From Dialister hominis (GTDB taxonomy: Bacteria > Bacillota > Negativicutes > Veillonellales > Dialisteraceae), in the NCBI RefSeq assembly GCF_007164725.1, contig NZ_AP019697.1, positions 301,501 to 365,500 on the forward strand: DNA of 64,000 bases. Direction: 5' to 3'. The notes beneath the pieces were generated by a model. The model did not search any database and was not told the origin of the DNA. It saw only the letters and a program-made list of their open reading frames with translations. Position numbers and translations under genes: made by a program. Positions 1 to 8,806 of the stretch are shown in pieces. Positions within the stretch are counted from its first letter, which is position 1. Each line of letters begins with the position of its first letter.

Positions 1-2
1 CT

Positions 3-677
3 GTCGTAGGCCCCTCGGGCGCCGGTAAGACGACGATTGCAAACCTTCTTCCCCGTTTCTACGACGTAACAGGCGGCGCCATCCTGATCGACGGCGTCGA
101 TATCCGAGATGTCACCGTCGGTTCCCTTCGCGACAATATCGGCCTTGTGCCGCAGGATACGCTTCTTTTCAATACGACGATCAAGGACAACGTCCTCTAC
201 GGACGCCTCGATGCATCGGATGAAGACGTATGGGCTGCAGTCAGAGCCGCTAATGCCGAGAAATTCATCAAGGGACTGCCGCGCGGCATCGAAACGAAAG
301 TCGGCGACAGAGGCCTTGTCCTCTCCGGCGGCCAGCGCCAGCGTATCGCCATTGCGCGCGCCATCCTGAAAGACCCGAAGATCCTCATCCTCGATGAAGC
401 GACATCCGCTCTCGATACAGAAAGCGAGAAGATCGTGCAGGATGCGCTCGATAAACTGATGGTCGGAAGAACATCCTTCGTTATCGCGCACAGGCTCTCC
501 ACCATCAAGAATGCGGACCAGATCCTGGTTCTCCATGAAGGCGTCATCGCCGAAAAGGGCACGCATGATGAACTGATGGCCAAGGGCGGGCTGTATTATG
601 AACTGTATACCATGTCTGCGAAAGTGGCGGAAGCCGAGCAGATTGAAAAAGAAGCTGAAAGCGAAGGAGAAGAATAA
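3..677 (+). CDS. msbA: Lipid A export ABC transporter MsbA, C-terminal part (5' end outside window)
   Basis: The window opens inside the nucleotide-binding domain of an ABC exporter. Walker A (GPSGAGKTT) is at the very start, followed by the Q-loop (LVPQDTLLF), the signature LSGGQRQR, Walker B (ILILDEATSALD) and the H-loop (IAHRLST). The 224 residues seen correspond to the end of a fused membrane plus ATPase half-transporter. Such proteins flip core lipid A across the inner membrane. The assignment to MsbA rather than another exporter rests on the next gene, waaA, which follows directly at the stop codon, and on the whole downstream LPS cluster. The transmembrane domain cannot be checked. Confidence 0.85.
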   Translation, partial: VVGPSGAGKTTIANLLPRFYDVTGGAILIDGVDIRDVTVGSLRDNIGLVPQDTLLFNTTIKDNVLYGRLDASDEDVWAAVRAANAEKFIKGLPRGIETKVGDRGLVLSGGQRQRIAIARAILKDPKILILDEATSALDTESEKIVQDALDKLMVGRTSFVIAHRLSTIKNADQILVLHEGVIAEKGTHDELMAKGGLYYELYTMSAKVAEAEQIEKEAESEGEE

Positions 678-2006
678 TTGTACTGGTTTTACAACATATG
701 CCTTGTGGCTTACTGGATTCTGCAGATTCCGATCCTGATTTACCGCCTCGTCTTTGAAGAGGGGTTCTATGACCGCCTGAAGCAGAGTGCCGGCATCATG
801 CCGACCCCGACCCTCCAGCGGATCGCGTACCATAACGCCATCTGGGTGCATGCCGCATCCGTCGGCGAAGTGGTCGCAGCCAGCCCGATCGTCCGGGAAC
901 TGAAGAAGAAATATCCCGATGAGATGGTCGTCGTCTCCGTCGTCACGGCAACAGGCCACCGCATGGCCCGCAGGATCATTCCCGAGGCGGACGGGCATAT
1001 CTTCTTCCCCTTTGACCTTCCGGTCATTACTGAACGCATCGTCAATATCGTCGATCCCAAGGCCATCATCCTCATCGAGACTGAACTCTGGCCGAATTTC
1101 CTTCGCCTGGCGTGGAGAAAGAAGATCCCGGTCATGATGATGAACGGACGCATCAGCGGACGCTCGATGGGAAAATATGCACTGATCAAACGCTTCACGA
1201 CAAGGATGCTTTTCCAGATCCAGCGTTTCTGCATGCAGTCTGCCATCGACAGGGAGCGCATCATTTCCATGGGTGCCATCCCTGAACGTGTGACGATTAC
1301 AGGAAATACGAAGTATGACCAGACGTATGCGACGGTCTCCGAAGAAGAAAGAGCAGCGCTCCGCAAGGAATTCCGCTTCGACGGAAAGGGACCGATCATC
1401 GTTGCCGGCAGCACGCATGGCGGCGAGGAAGAAATCGTCGTCAAGCTCTTTGGGAAGATTTTGAAGAAGTATCCGGATGCAAGGCTTCTCCTTGCTGTCC
1501 GTGAAATCACAAGGGCGCCTTCCGTCCGTTTCATAATCAAGCATCAGGGCTACACGGTCCTTCGCCGTTCCAAGATGGGGACGGATGAGGACGACGGCAC
1601 AAGCCCGCAGATCGTGATCCTCGATACGATCGGGGAACTCGGACGTCTCTACAGCCTGGCTGACGTCGTTTTCGTCGGCGGAAGCTTCGTCAAGGTCGGC
1701 GGCCACAATATCCTTGAACCGGCAGCGCACGGCAAGCCCGTCGTCGTCGGACCGAACATGTTCAATTTCCAGGAAATCTTCGAACTTCTCTCCAGCCGCG
1801 GTGTGTGCCTGATGGCGCATAATGAGGCTGAATTTGAGAAGATCATGTTTGATCTCCTTGATCATCCTGAAACAATCAAAAAAATGGGCGAGGCGGCTCT
1901 TGAAGTCGTCAGCGAAAACCAGGGAGCGACGGACAGGAATATCAAAGCCTTCGCTGAACTGATTGAATCATCCGGCGTTAAGCTGGGAGGACGGCATGAG
2001 TCTTGA
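678..2006 (+). CDS. waaA: 3-deoxy-D-manno-octulosonic acid (Kdo) transferase
   Basis: Transfers Kdo from CMP-Kdo to lipid IV-A at the cytoplasmic face of the inner membrane. The 442-residue length fits the family. It has an N-terminal membrane anchor (about residues 2-22), the acceptor-side motif with HAASVGEV near residue 57, and the C-terminal donor site with GGHNILEPAAHGKPV. The start is a TTG directly after the msbA stop (zero spacing), so translation is probably coupled; the purine-rich RBS lies in the msbA end. It overlaps lpxK by 11 nt. Whether the enzyme adds one or two Kdo residues cannot be read from sequence. Confidence 0.95.
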   Translation: MYWFYNICLVAYWILQIPILIYRLVFEEGFYDRLKQSAGIMPTPTLQRIAYHNAIWVHAASVGEVVAASPIVRELKKKYPDEMVVVSVVTATGHRMARRIIPEADGHIFFPFDLPVITERIVNIVDPKAIILIETELWPNFLRLAWRKKIPVMMMNGRISGRSMGKYALIKRFTTRMLFQIQRFCMQSAIDRERIISMGAIPERVTITGNTKYDQTYATVSEEERAALRKEFRFDGKGPIIVAGSTHGGEEEIVVKLFGKILKKYPDARLLLAVREITRAPSVRFIIKHQGYTVLRRSKMGTDEDDGTSPQIVILDTIGELGRLYSLADVVFVGGSFVKVGGHNILEPAAHGKPVVVGPNMFNFQEIFELLSSRGVCLMAHNEAEFEKIMFDLLDHPETIKKMGEAALEVVSENQGATDRNIKAFAELIESSGVKLGGRHES

Positions 2007-3108
2007 GGCCTATGTAACGAATCTCATGAAAGAAAGAAATCCGAGGGGATTTGATGCGGCATTTGCCGGCTTTCTTTCACTTCTTGAAAAGCTGTACTTA
2101 AAGGGCGTCAGGAAAAGACGCGCCAGGGAAACGGCCAATGCGGTCGAGGCGGGGATTCCCGTCATCAGCGTCGGCAATGTTACGGCCGGCGGCGCGGGGA
2201 AGACGCCCTGCATCCTGATGATTGCCGAGCTCCTTCTTAAAGAGGGAAAGAAGCCTGCTATCATCAGCCGCGGCTACAAGAGCGGACTTGAGAAAAAGGG
2301 CGGCGTCGTATCTGACGGAAAGTCCATTCTCGTCAGCCAGAAGGAAGCAGGGGATGAGCCGTACATGATGGCGCTCCGCCTTCCAACGGTCCCCGTCCTT
2401 GTCGGAAAAGACAGGAAGGTGTCTGCGAAAAAGGCGGTAGCCCTTGGCGCGGATGTCCTTCTCCTTGACGACGGTTTCCAGTACTGGGGCCTTGACCGCG
2501 ACCGCGACATCGTCCTCATCGACTGCATGAATCCATTCGGCTACTTCCATGCGCTTCCAAGAGGGCTCCTCCGGGAACCTTTGACAGCGCTGGGAAGGGC
2601 ATCGCTTTTCCTTCTGACGAAGAGTGACAAGGCAAGCGATGAAGAAAAACTGAAAATCAAAAGGGTGCTCCGCCATTACGGAAGGACCACTCCCATCCTT
2701 GAGACGGCGCACAGCCCGTCCAAAATCGTGCCTTATGAAACGTGGAGAAAGCGCATCCATGAAGGAGAGCTCCCTGCCGTTTCCGGAAAGAAAGCATTCC
2801 TTGTTTCCGGCATAGGAAACCCGGCCTCCTTTGCAGAGACTGCCTCCGAAGCCGGCCTTGTAAGAACGGGTGACATGTCATTTCCCGATCACCACGCCTA
2901 CACGGATGAAGATGTAAGAAAAGCCATCAAAGAGGCAGAAAGAACCGGCGCAGATCTCATTGCTGTCACGGAAAAAGACGCCGTGAAGCTCATGAACCTT
3001 GAAAGAGTCAGGAATTCGAAAATGCCTTTCTATGTGCTTGAAATAGAAATGACCATCAAAGGCCATCAAGAAGAAATATTGGAAGAACAGTGGGAGGAAC
3101 TACTATGA
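1996..3108 (+). CDS. lpxK: Tetraacyldisaccharide 4'-kinase
   Basis: Phosphorylates the 4' position of the lipid A disaccharide to give lipid IV-A, at the inner membrane. The P-loop-like motif NVTAGGAGKTP is near residue 60 and the acidic motif DDGFQYWGLDRD lies near residue 155, both typical of LpxK. I chose ATG 1996, which has GGGAGG 5 nt upstream, over ATG 1963, which has no RBS and would extend further into waaA. That gives 370 residues, close to the usual 330-350 plus a short extension. The stop overlaps the kdsB start (ATGA). Confidence 0.93.
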   Translation: MSLEAYVTNLMKERNPRGFDAAFAGFLSLLEKLYLKGVRKRRARETANAVEAGIPVISVGNVTAGGAGKTPCILMIAELLLKEGKKPAIISRGYKSGLEKKGGVVSDGKSILVSQKEAGDEPYMMALRLPTVPVLVGKDRKVSAKKAVALGADVLLLDDGFQYWGLDRDRDIVLIDCMNPFGYFHALPRGLLREPLTALGRASLFLLTKSDKASDEEKLKIKRVLRHYGRTTPILETAHSPSKIVPYETWRKRIHEGELPAVSGKKAFLVSGIGNPASFAETASEAGLVRTGDMSFPDHHAYTDEDVRKAIKEAERTGADLIAVTEKDAVKLMNLERVRNSKMPFYVLEIEMTIKGHQEEILEEQWEELL

Positions 3109-3836
3109 AAATCGCATGCATTATTCCGTCCCGGTACGCCTCTACCCGTCTTCCGGGCAAGCCGCTCCGCATGATTGCCAGAGAGACGCTCGTGCACCGT
3201 GTGTATGAAAGAGCCGTCCTGGCAAAACTGCCGGACATCGTTATCGTTGCGACGGATAATGAAAAAATAGAAAGTGAAGTGAAGAGCTTCGGCGGACGCG
3301 TCATGATGACATCTCCGGATCATCCGACCGGAACCGACCGTCTGGCAGAAGTCGCTGCTTCGCTTCCTGATTACGATATCGTCGTCAATGTGCAGGGAGA
3401 TGAACCCTTCATCAATCCTGATGTCATTGACAGCCTTGCCAAGATGCTCGCTGAAAGAGATGACCTTGACATGACGACGGTTGCTGCTCCTCTCAAAGAA
3501 GATGAGTATGACGATCCTTCCGCCGTGAAGGTCGTCGTGAACCAGAAAGGGGAAGCACTCTATTTCTCACGCTCCCTCATCCCGTATCCGAGAAATGAAT
3601 TTTCCGTGCCGCCTTTGAAGCATGTCGGGATTTATGCGTACCGGAGGGATTTCCTTCTTGCCTATGCAGGCATGAAGCAGACGCCTCTGGAAAAGACAGA
3701 ATCCTTAGAACAGCTCCGCGCGCTGGAAATGGGTTATAAAATCGGAGTCATCCGCATCGATTCCGAAGACATCGGCATTGATACAGAAGAAGACTTAAAG
3801 AAAGCAAACCGCTTATTCGAAAGGAGCCACCAATGA
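3105..3836 (+). CDS. kdsB: 3-deoxy-manno-octulosonate cytidylyltransferase (CMP-Kdo synthetase)
   Basis: Activates Kdo with CTP to CMP-Kdo in the cytoplasm, the donor for WaaA. The N-terminal nucleotide-binding motif PSRYASTRLPGKPL is at residues 8-21; further family motifs are NVQGDEPF and HVGIYAYRRDFL. The 243-residue length is standard. Start ATG 3105 overlaps the lpxK stop as ATGA and has GGGAGG about 7 nt upstream; the in-frame GTG at 3090 is less plausible. It overlaps kdsA by ATGA, so expression is likely coupled along the row. Confidence 0.95.
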   Translation: MKIACIIPSRYASTRLPGKPLRMIARETLVHRVYERAVLAKLPDIVIVATDNEKIESEVKSFGGRVMMTSPDHPTGTDRLAEVAASLPDYDIVVNVQGDEPFINPDVIDSLAKMLAERDDLDMTTVAAPLKEDEYDDPSAVKVVVNQKGEALYFSRSLIPYPRNEFSVPPLKHVGIYAYRRDFLLAYAGMKQTPLEKTESLEQLRALEMGYKIGVIRIDSEDIGIDTEEDLKKANRLFERSHQ

Positions 3837-4678
3837 AAACCATTCAAGTAGGAAATCTGACCATTGACGGAAGCAAGCTTTTCCTGATCGCAGGTCCCTG
3901 CGTCATTGAAGGATATGACCGCACACTGATGATCGGCCGTGAAATCAAGAAAATCTGCGAACGCCTCGGCGTCCAGTACATTTTCAAAGCCTCTTATGAC
4001 AAGGCAAACCGTTCCTCCTTCAATTCCTTCCGCGGACCGGGTCTCGATAAGGGACTTGAAATCCTCGCATCCATCAAGAAGGAACTGCAGGTGCCGGTTC
4101 TCTCCGACGTCCATGACGTCACCCAGCTTGAAAAAGCATCCAAGGTCCTGGACATGATCCAAATCCCGGCATTCCTCTGCCGCCAGACCGACCTTGTTTA
4201 CGGCGCAGCCAAGACAGGCGTACCGGTCAATGTGAAGAAGGGCCAGTTCATGGCTCCGGAAGACATGAAGAATGTCATTGAAAAAATGGAAGAAGCAGGC
4301 AACCCGAACCTGGCTGTCACCGAACGCGGTGCATCCTTCGGCTACCACAACCTTGTCGTTGATATGCGCTCCTTCCCGATCATGAGAAGCTTTGGCTATC
4401 CGGTCATTTTCGATGCCACCCACAGCGTACAGCTCCCTGGCGGCATGGGCGGATCCACCGGCGGCCAGCGCGAATTCATTCCGTACCTGGCAAGAGCCGC
4501 TGCCGCATCCGGCGTAGACGGCTTCTTCATGGAAGTCCATGACAATCCGCCGGAAGGTCTCTCCGATTCCTCCAACATGCTTTACCTGTCCTCCCTTGAA
4601 GGCCTCCTGAAGGACCTCATTGCGATCAATGACATCGTAAAACATGACAAAGGAGAGAAACTCGTTCCGGAAAGATAA
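3833..4678 (+). CDS. kdsA: 2-dehydro-3-deoxyphosphooctonate aldolase (Kdo-8-phosphate synthase)
   Basis: Condenses phosphoenolpyruvate with arabinose 5-phosphate to Kdo 8-phosphate in the cytoplasm. The sequence has the family signatures IAGPCVIEG near residue 20, FKASYDKANRSS near residue 53, PVLSDVHD and FDATHSVQLPGG. The length of 281 is typical. It is the last gene before a strong terminator at 4702, so msbA-waaA-lpxK-kdsB-kdsA looks like one transcript end. The remaining Kdo genes follow under a separate promoter. Confidence 0.96.
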   Translation: MKTIQVGNLTIDGSKLFLIAGPCVIEGYDRTLMIGREIKKICERLGVQYIFKASYDKANRSSFNSFRGPGLDKGLEILASIKKELQVPVLSDVHDVTQLEKASKVLDMIQIPAFLCRQTDLVYGAAKTGVPVNVKKGQFMAPEDMKNVIEKMEEAGNPNLAVTERGASFGYHNLVVDMRSFPIMRSFGYPVIFDATHSVQLPGGMGGSTGGQREFIPYLARAAAASGVDGFFMEVHDNPPEGLSDSSNMLYLSSLEGLLKDLIAINDIVKHDKGEKLVPER

Positions 4679-4701
4679 GGGATACGGTCCCAAAAGAAGC
4701 T

Positions 4702-4735
4702 CTGTGCGGGCGTCATTCTCCCGCACAGCTTTTCT
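4702..4735 (+). terminator. Intrinsic terminator after kdsA
   Basis: A perfect 9 bp stem (CTGTGCGGG with CCCGCACAG, 9 nt loop) is followed by CTTTTCTG. It closes the first LPS transcription unit. Confidence 0.8.
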
Positions 4736-4812
4736 GTTCCTTGGAGAAAAGAAGCGTGGATCTGCGCATGATTTTCTATAGGATTCATTAAGTATTTCAA
4801 GTCAAATTATTG

Positions 4813-4818
4813 TATAAT
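4813..4818 (+). promoter_or_regulatory. Likely -10 box for the kdsD-kdsC-lpt transcript
   Basis: A consensus TATAAT lies 74 nt before the kdsD start in an AT-rich stretch directly after the kdsA terminator. No good -35 box is seen at standard spacing, so only the -10 is claimed. Confidence 0.4.
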
Positions 4819-4891
4819 AAATATGATTCGGCAGAGTGGATGAATCATTCCCTGTCAGAAGTTCCGGGTCATCAAGAAAACGGGAGGCTGT

Positions 4892-5863
4892 ATGTCAGTA
4901 ATAGAGACGGCGTCGCGGGTCCTTCGGGATGAAGCGGCGGCAGTAGAATCTTTAGTCAATAAATTGGACGGTCAGTTTGAAAAGGCAGTCCGTATGATCG
5001 ACAAGTCCAAGGGGCGCGTGGTTTTGACAGGCATGGGGAAATCGGGCCATATCGCCCGCAAGGTAGCTGCCACGATGGCAAGCACCGGCACGCCTGCCTT
5101 CTTCCTGCATCCGGCAGAAGGCATCCACGGGGATCTTGGCATGGTCACATCAGAAGATGTCGTCATTGCCTATTCAAACAGCGGGGAAACGATGGAGATT
5201 TTGAATATTCTCCCGTCCCTGAAAAGAATCGGGCCAAAACTCATTGCCGTCGTCGGCAAGACGAATTCCACGCTTGCCAAGAATGCAGATGCTGTCCTTG
5301 ACGCAGGCGTTGAAAAGGAAGCAGACTCTCTGGGCCTTGCTCCGACAAGCTCGACGACTGCTGCTCTCGCCCTTGGCGATGCGCTGGCTGTATGTTTGAT
5401 GGAAAACCGCCATTTCACGGCAGACAAGTTTGCCATTTTCCATCCGGGCGGCTCTCTTGGGAAAAAGCTTCTCATGACAGTCGAGATGGTCATGCACAAG
5501 GGAGAGGACAATCCTGTCGTGCAGGAAAAGGCATCTGTCAAAGATGCGCTCTTCGTCATGACGTCCAAGGGCCTTGGCGCCGTTTCCGTCATCAATGCGG
5601 AAGGTTCCCTGATCGGCCTTATGACCGACGGCGATGTCAGACGTGGCCTTGAGAGAGGCACGGATTTCCTGACAGTCCATCTTTCCGATGTCATGACACA
5701 GGAACCGATCGTCATCACATCCGGACGCCTGGCTGCTGAAGCACTCCATATCATGGAAAACCACAAGCCCCATCCGATCACCGTTCTTCCTGTCGTTGAC
5801 GAGAACGGACGCGCGACCGGCATGGTGCATATCACCGACCTTATGAAACAGGGGGTCGTCTGA
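4892..5863 (+). CDS. kdsD: Arabinose-5-phosphate isomerase (KpsF/GutQ family)
   Basis: Converts ribulose 5-phosphate to arabinose 5-phosphate, the first step of Kdo synthesis. An N-terminal SIS sugar-isomerase domain (VVLTGMGKSGHIARK near residue 44, SNSGETMEI near residue 90) is followed by two CBS domains (about residues 200-320). The length of 323 fits the family. The start has GGGAGG 6 nt upstream. The stop overlaps the kdsC start (TGATG). Together with kdsA, kdsB and kdsC this makes the whole Kdo pathway local. Confidence 0.95.
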   Translation: MSVIETASRVLRDEAAAVESLVNKLDGQFEKAVRMIDKSKGRVVLTGMGKSGHIARKVAATMASTGTPAFFLHPAEGIHGDLGMVTSEDVVIAYSNSGETMEILNILPSLKRIGPKLIAVVGKTNSTLAKNADAVLDAGVEKEADSLGLAPTSSTTAALALGDALAVCLMENRHFTADKFAIFHPGGSLGKKLLMTVEMVMHKGEDNPVVQEKASVKDALFVMTSKGLGAVSVINAEGSLIGLMTDGDVRRGLERGTDFLTVHLSDVMTQEPIVITSGRLAAEALHIMENHKPHPITVLPVVDENGRATGMVHITDLMKQGVV

Positions 5864-6378
5864 TGAAAAATGCGGATAAAATAAAACTGTTTGCTTTCGA
5901 CGTCGACGGCACGCTGACAAACGGGATGCTGGTCCTTGGGCCTGACGGGGAAGCTTACAAATTCTTCAACGTCAAGGACGGACTGGTCCTGAGTCTTGCC
6001 CACAGGATGGGCTACAAGACAGGCTTCATCACCGGAAGGTCCTCGAAGATCGTGGGCGCCCGCGCAAGGGAGCTCCATGCTGACTTCGTTTTGACCGGCG
6101 TTGAAAACAAGATCGAAGCACTGGAAGGCTTGCTGAAAGAATACGGACTTTCCTGGGAAGAAGCCGCTTACATGGGAGACGATCTGAATGATCTGCCTCT
6201 CCTTGAAAAGGTCGGCGTTTCGGGATGTCCTGAAAATGCCTGTGACGAAAACAGGGATGCTGCGGATTTCATTTCCCACTTTAAAGGCGGGGAAGGCGCA
6301 GCCCGCGAATTCGTCGAACATATTTTGAAAGCCCAGGGACGCTGGGATGAAGCGGTCGATCCCTTCAGACATGACTGA
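5863..6378 (+). CDS. kdsC: 3-deoxy-manno-octulosonate-8-phosphatase
   Basis: A HAD-superfamily phosphatase that releases Kdo from Kdo 8-phosphate. It shows the nucleophile motif FDVDGTLTNG near residue 12 and the C-terminal acidic motif YMGDDLNDLPLL near residue 104. It has no cap domain and 171 residues, as expected for the tetrameric KdsC type. The start overlaps kdsD by TGATG, so the two are translationally coupled. Confidence 0.95.
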   Translation: MKNADKIKLFAFDVDGTLTNGMLVLGPDGEAYKFFNVKDGLVLSLAHRMGYKTGFITGRSSKIVGARARELHADFVLTGVENKIEALEGLLKEYGLSWEEAAYMGDDLNDLPLLEKVGVSGCPENACDENRDAADFISHFKGGEGAAREFVEHILKAQGRWDEAVDPFRHD

Positions 6379-6422
6379 GGGGCCCGCTGTATTTTGAATC
6401 ATTTCCGGAAAGAAGAGGAGCC

Positions 6423-7409
6423 ATGTCATTCGATGTAAGATACAGGATTCTGAAAGGCATCAGCAATATGCTCTGCCGCATGTCATATGACCGAATCCTG
6501 TCTATAGGGCGCTTTCTGGGCCCCTGCATTATGAACCGCATAGCCAAACAAAGAAACCGGGGTCTGGAGCAGATCATGACCGGCCTTAAGGTCTCGCGCC
6601 CTGAAGCCGAAAAGCTGCTGCAGAAGGTTTATGAAAATATCGGTATGTCCGCCATGGAAATGATGTATATGCCGCGGCTCTGCAAAGAAAAAGCGCATAT
6701 TGATGATTTCGTGAAGATCGATCATCCCGAGTACCTGGAAGAAGCATACGCTGAGAAAAAGGGAATCGTCGGCCTTACCGCACATATGGGAAACTGGGAA
6801 TGGCTTGGCGCAGGCCTTGCCCTTCACGGCTATGACACGTCGGCCATCGGCAAGAAGCAGGCTGATGATGCGCTGATGAGAATTATCAACGATTACCGCA
6901 CCATGGCGGGTCAGCATATTTACCTGACCGGCACGGGCGGCTACGAAATGATTGCCGCTGCGCGCTCGATGAAGAAGAACCATATCCTTGGCTTCCTTTC
7001 CGATAAGGACGGGAACAAGGTCGGCGTACCGGTTCTTTTCATGAACAAGGTCTTTTCCTTCCCACAGGGACCGGCCGTCTTTGCCAGAAAGTTCAAGGCG
7101 CCGATCATCCCGCTTTTCATCGTAAGAAATGAAAACGGGAAGGGCCACACGATCTGTGTGGGAAAGAAATTCTATTACGAAGACACGGGAGATGAAGAAG
7201 GGGATCTTCTCAGGAACTCCCAGAAAATGGCCACGATGATGGAAGATTTCATCAAAGCCCATCCGGCAGACTGGCTCTGGTTCCAGCATCTCTTCTGGAC
7301 AAGACCGGGAAAGATCAAGATGTACATGGATCTGAGCGAAGAGGAAAAGAAGCGTTTTGCATCCGGCATCTATGATAACTGGAACGAGACCAAAGGAGGC
7401 AAGGAATGA
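6423..7409 (+). CDS. Lipid A biosynthesis acyltransferase (LpxL/HtrB-like)
   Basis: Probably adds a secondary acyl chain to Kdo2-lipid IV-A at the inner membrane. The diagnostic H-x4-E catalytic motif (HMGNWE) is near residue 119, followed by the family-typical GFLSDKDGNKVGVPVLF and FPQGPAVFARK. At 328 residues it is slightly longer than E. coli LpxL. Only one such gene is seen here; whether it acts as LpxL, LpxM or on another lipid cannot be decided from sequence. The stop overlaps lptC (ATGA). Confidence 0.85.
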   Translation: MSFDVRYRILKGISNMLCRMSYDRILSIGRFLGPCIMNRIAKQRNRGLEQIMTGLKVSRPEAEKLLQKVYENIGMSAMEMMYMPRLCKEKAHIDDFVKIDHPEYLEEAYAEKKGIVGLTAHMGNWEWLGAGLALHGYDTSAIGKKQADDALMRIINDYRTMAGQHIYLTGTGGYEMIAAARSMKKNHILGFLSDKDGNKVGVPVLFMNKVFSFPQGPAVFARKFKAPIIPLFIVRNENGKGHTICVGKKFYYEDTGDEEGDLLRNSQKMATMMEDFIKAHPADWLWFQHLFWTRPGKIKMYMDLSEEEKKRFASGIYDNWNETKGGKE

Positions 7410-7954
7410 AGAAACACGCCAAGCTTTATATCACGATAGCGGTCATCCTGCTCCTTGCTGTGGGCATCTACGCTCTCTTCCGCGGCGACACGAAACGCAT
7501 GAATGCTGCCGCCGGTTCCGGAAATCCGGCCATGGAATTCGATAATATCGATCTGAAGGAAGACAAGGACGGCAAGCCTGTATGGCGCTTCAAGGCCAAG
7601 CATGTCACGATGAGCCAGGATAAGAACATCATCGAGATGACAGGCGTCGACGGGTCTTTTATGAAAGATGACAACGAAATCGATCTGACAGCTGATACGG
7701 GCAAAATCGACCGCAAGGCGCAGACCGTTTACGTAGAAGGAAACGTCAAGGGAAAATCCAAGGACGGACTCGTCCTTTATGCAAAGAACCTGACGTATGA
7801 TGGCAAGACACAGATCCTTTCCACGGATCAATTCTTCACAGCGGAAAAAGACAACCGCGTACTGACAGGTGACAGCTTCACGGGAGACCGGGTGCTGCAG
7901 CAGTTAACCGCCAAAGGACATGCGAAGCTCGCAGACAAGGAGGACGCAAAGTGA
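7406..7954 (+). CDS. lptC: LPS export system protein LptC
   Basis: Bitopic inner-membrane protein that receives LPS from the LptB-permease complex and passes it to LptA. It has one N-terminal membrane helix (residues 5-23) and a periplasmic beta-jellyroll recognisable from the pattern of KHVTMSQDKNIIEM, ADTGKIDRKAQTVYVEGNV and VLYAKNLTYDGKTQIL. The length of 182 is normal. It overlaps its neighbours on both sides (ATGA, GTGA), which supports joint expression with lptA. Confidence 0.88.
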   Translation: MKKHAKLYITIAVILLLAVGIYALFRGDTKRMNAAAGSGNPAMEFDNIDLKEDKDGKPVWRFKAKHVTMSQDKNIIEMTGVDGSFMKDDNEIDLTADTGKIDRKAQTVYVEGNVKGKSKDGLVLYAKNLTYDGKTQILSTDQFFTAEKDNRVLTGDSFTGDRVLQQLTAKGHAKLADKEDAK

Positions 7955-8790
7955 AAGTGAAAACTTTTTATGCAGCGCTGGCAGTACTGGCCATCGCACT
8001 AGGATCTGTCACGACCGCCATGGCCGATGACATCACAGCCGACGTCTTGACATATGACGGCAAGGCCAAGGTCGTCACCGCCAAAGGGAACGTGGTCATC
8101 CACGCTAACGAAGGCGCAACAATCACAGCCGCAGACGGCGAATACCATTTCGAAGACAGGAGTGCTTTCCTGGAAGGCGGCGTTCATTATGCCAAGAATC
8201 AGGAAACATTGACGGCTGACAAGCTCTTCCTTTATAATGACAAGACCGCAAGAGGCATCGGAAGCGTTTATTATCATGACGACGCTGAAAACAGGACCCT
8301 CAAGGGCGACGATGTCATGTACAATTCCGATACAGGCTTTGCCAAGATCGAAGGAAACGGCTACCTCGAATCTCCGGATGGAAGCCTTGCCGCTCCTCAT
8401 ATCGAAGGCAACCTGAAGCAGATTAAAGTCGTTGCCACCGGCGGCGTCAACCTTTCAAGCACACTCCATAATGCAACAGGCTACGGCGATCAGGCTGTCT
8501 ACACCAGAACCGGCAGGAACGGCACTGACGGACGCCTTGTCCTCCAGGGCAATGCATGGGCCGTGCAGAATGGAAACCGCTTCGACGGACCTGAACTCAT
8601 CCTCATGGATAAAGACAAAGTCGTAGAAACGAAGGGCAGAAGCACCATCGTCATCACAAATACAGGGGGCAGCGATAATACGGCAGGCTCCGGAAGCGGA
8701 CAGGAGAGCGCTCCAACCGGTCCGGTCACCGCCAATACGCCAATCGCAGGCCGCCCTGAATATGCAGGTTCATCCATAGAAACAAAGTAG
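7951..8790 (+). CDS. lptA: LptA/OstA-family periplasmic LPS transport protein
   Basis: Forms the periplasmic bridge that carries LPS to the outer membrane. GTG start overlapping the lptC stop, with an AAGGAGG RBS about 6 nt upstream. It has a signal peptide (cleavage expected after about residue 25, VTTAMA) and OstA repeats such as VLTYDGKAKVVTAKGNVVI and FAKIEGNGYLESPDGS. At 279 residues it is longer than E. coli LptA (185); the added part includes a Ser/Gly/Pro-rich C-terminal tail (about residues 235-279). Longer OstA proteins are common in Negativicutes as far as I know. Confidence 0.88.
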   Translation: MKVKTFYAALAVLAIALGSVTTAMADDITADVLTYDGKAKVVTAKGNVVIHANEGATITAADGEYHFEDRSAFLEGGVHYAKNQETLTADKLFLYNDKTARGIGSVYYHDDAENRTLKGDDVMYNSDTGFAKIEGNGYLESPDGSLAAPHIEGNLKQIKVVATGGVNLSSTLHNATGYGDQAVYTRTGRNGTDGRLVLQGNAWAVQNGNRFDGPELILMDKDKVVETKGRSTIVITNTGGSDNTAGSGSGQESAPTGPVTANTPIAGRPEYAGSSIETK

Positions 8791-8806
8791 AAACCAAGGG
8801 AAATCA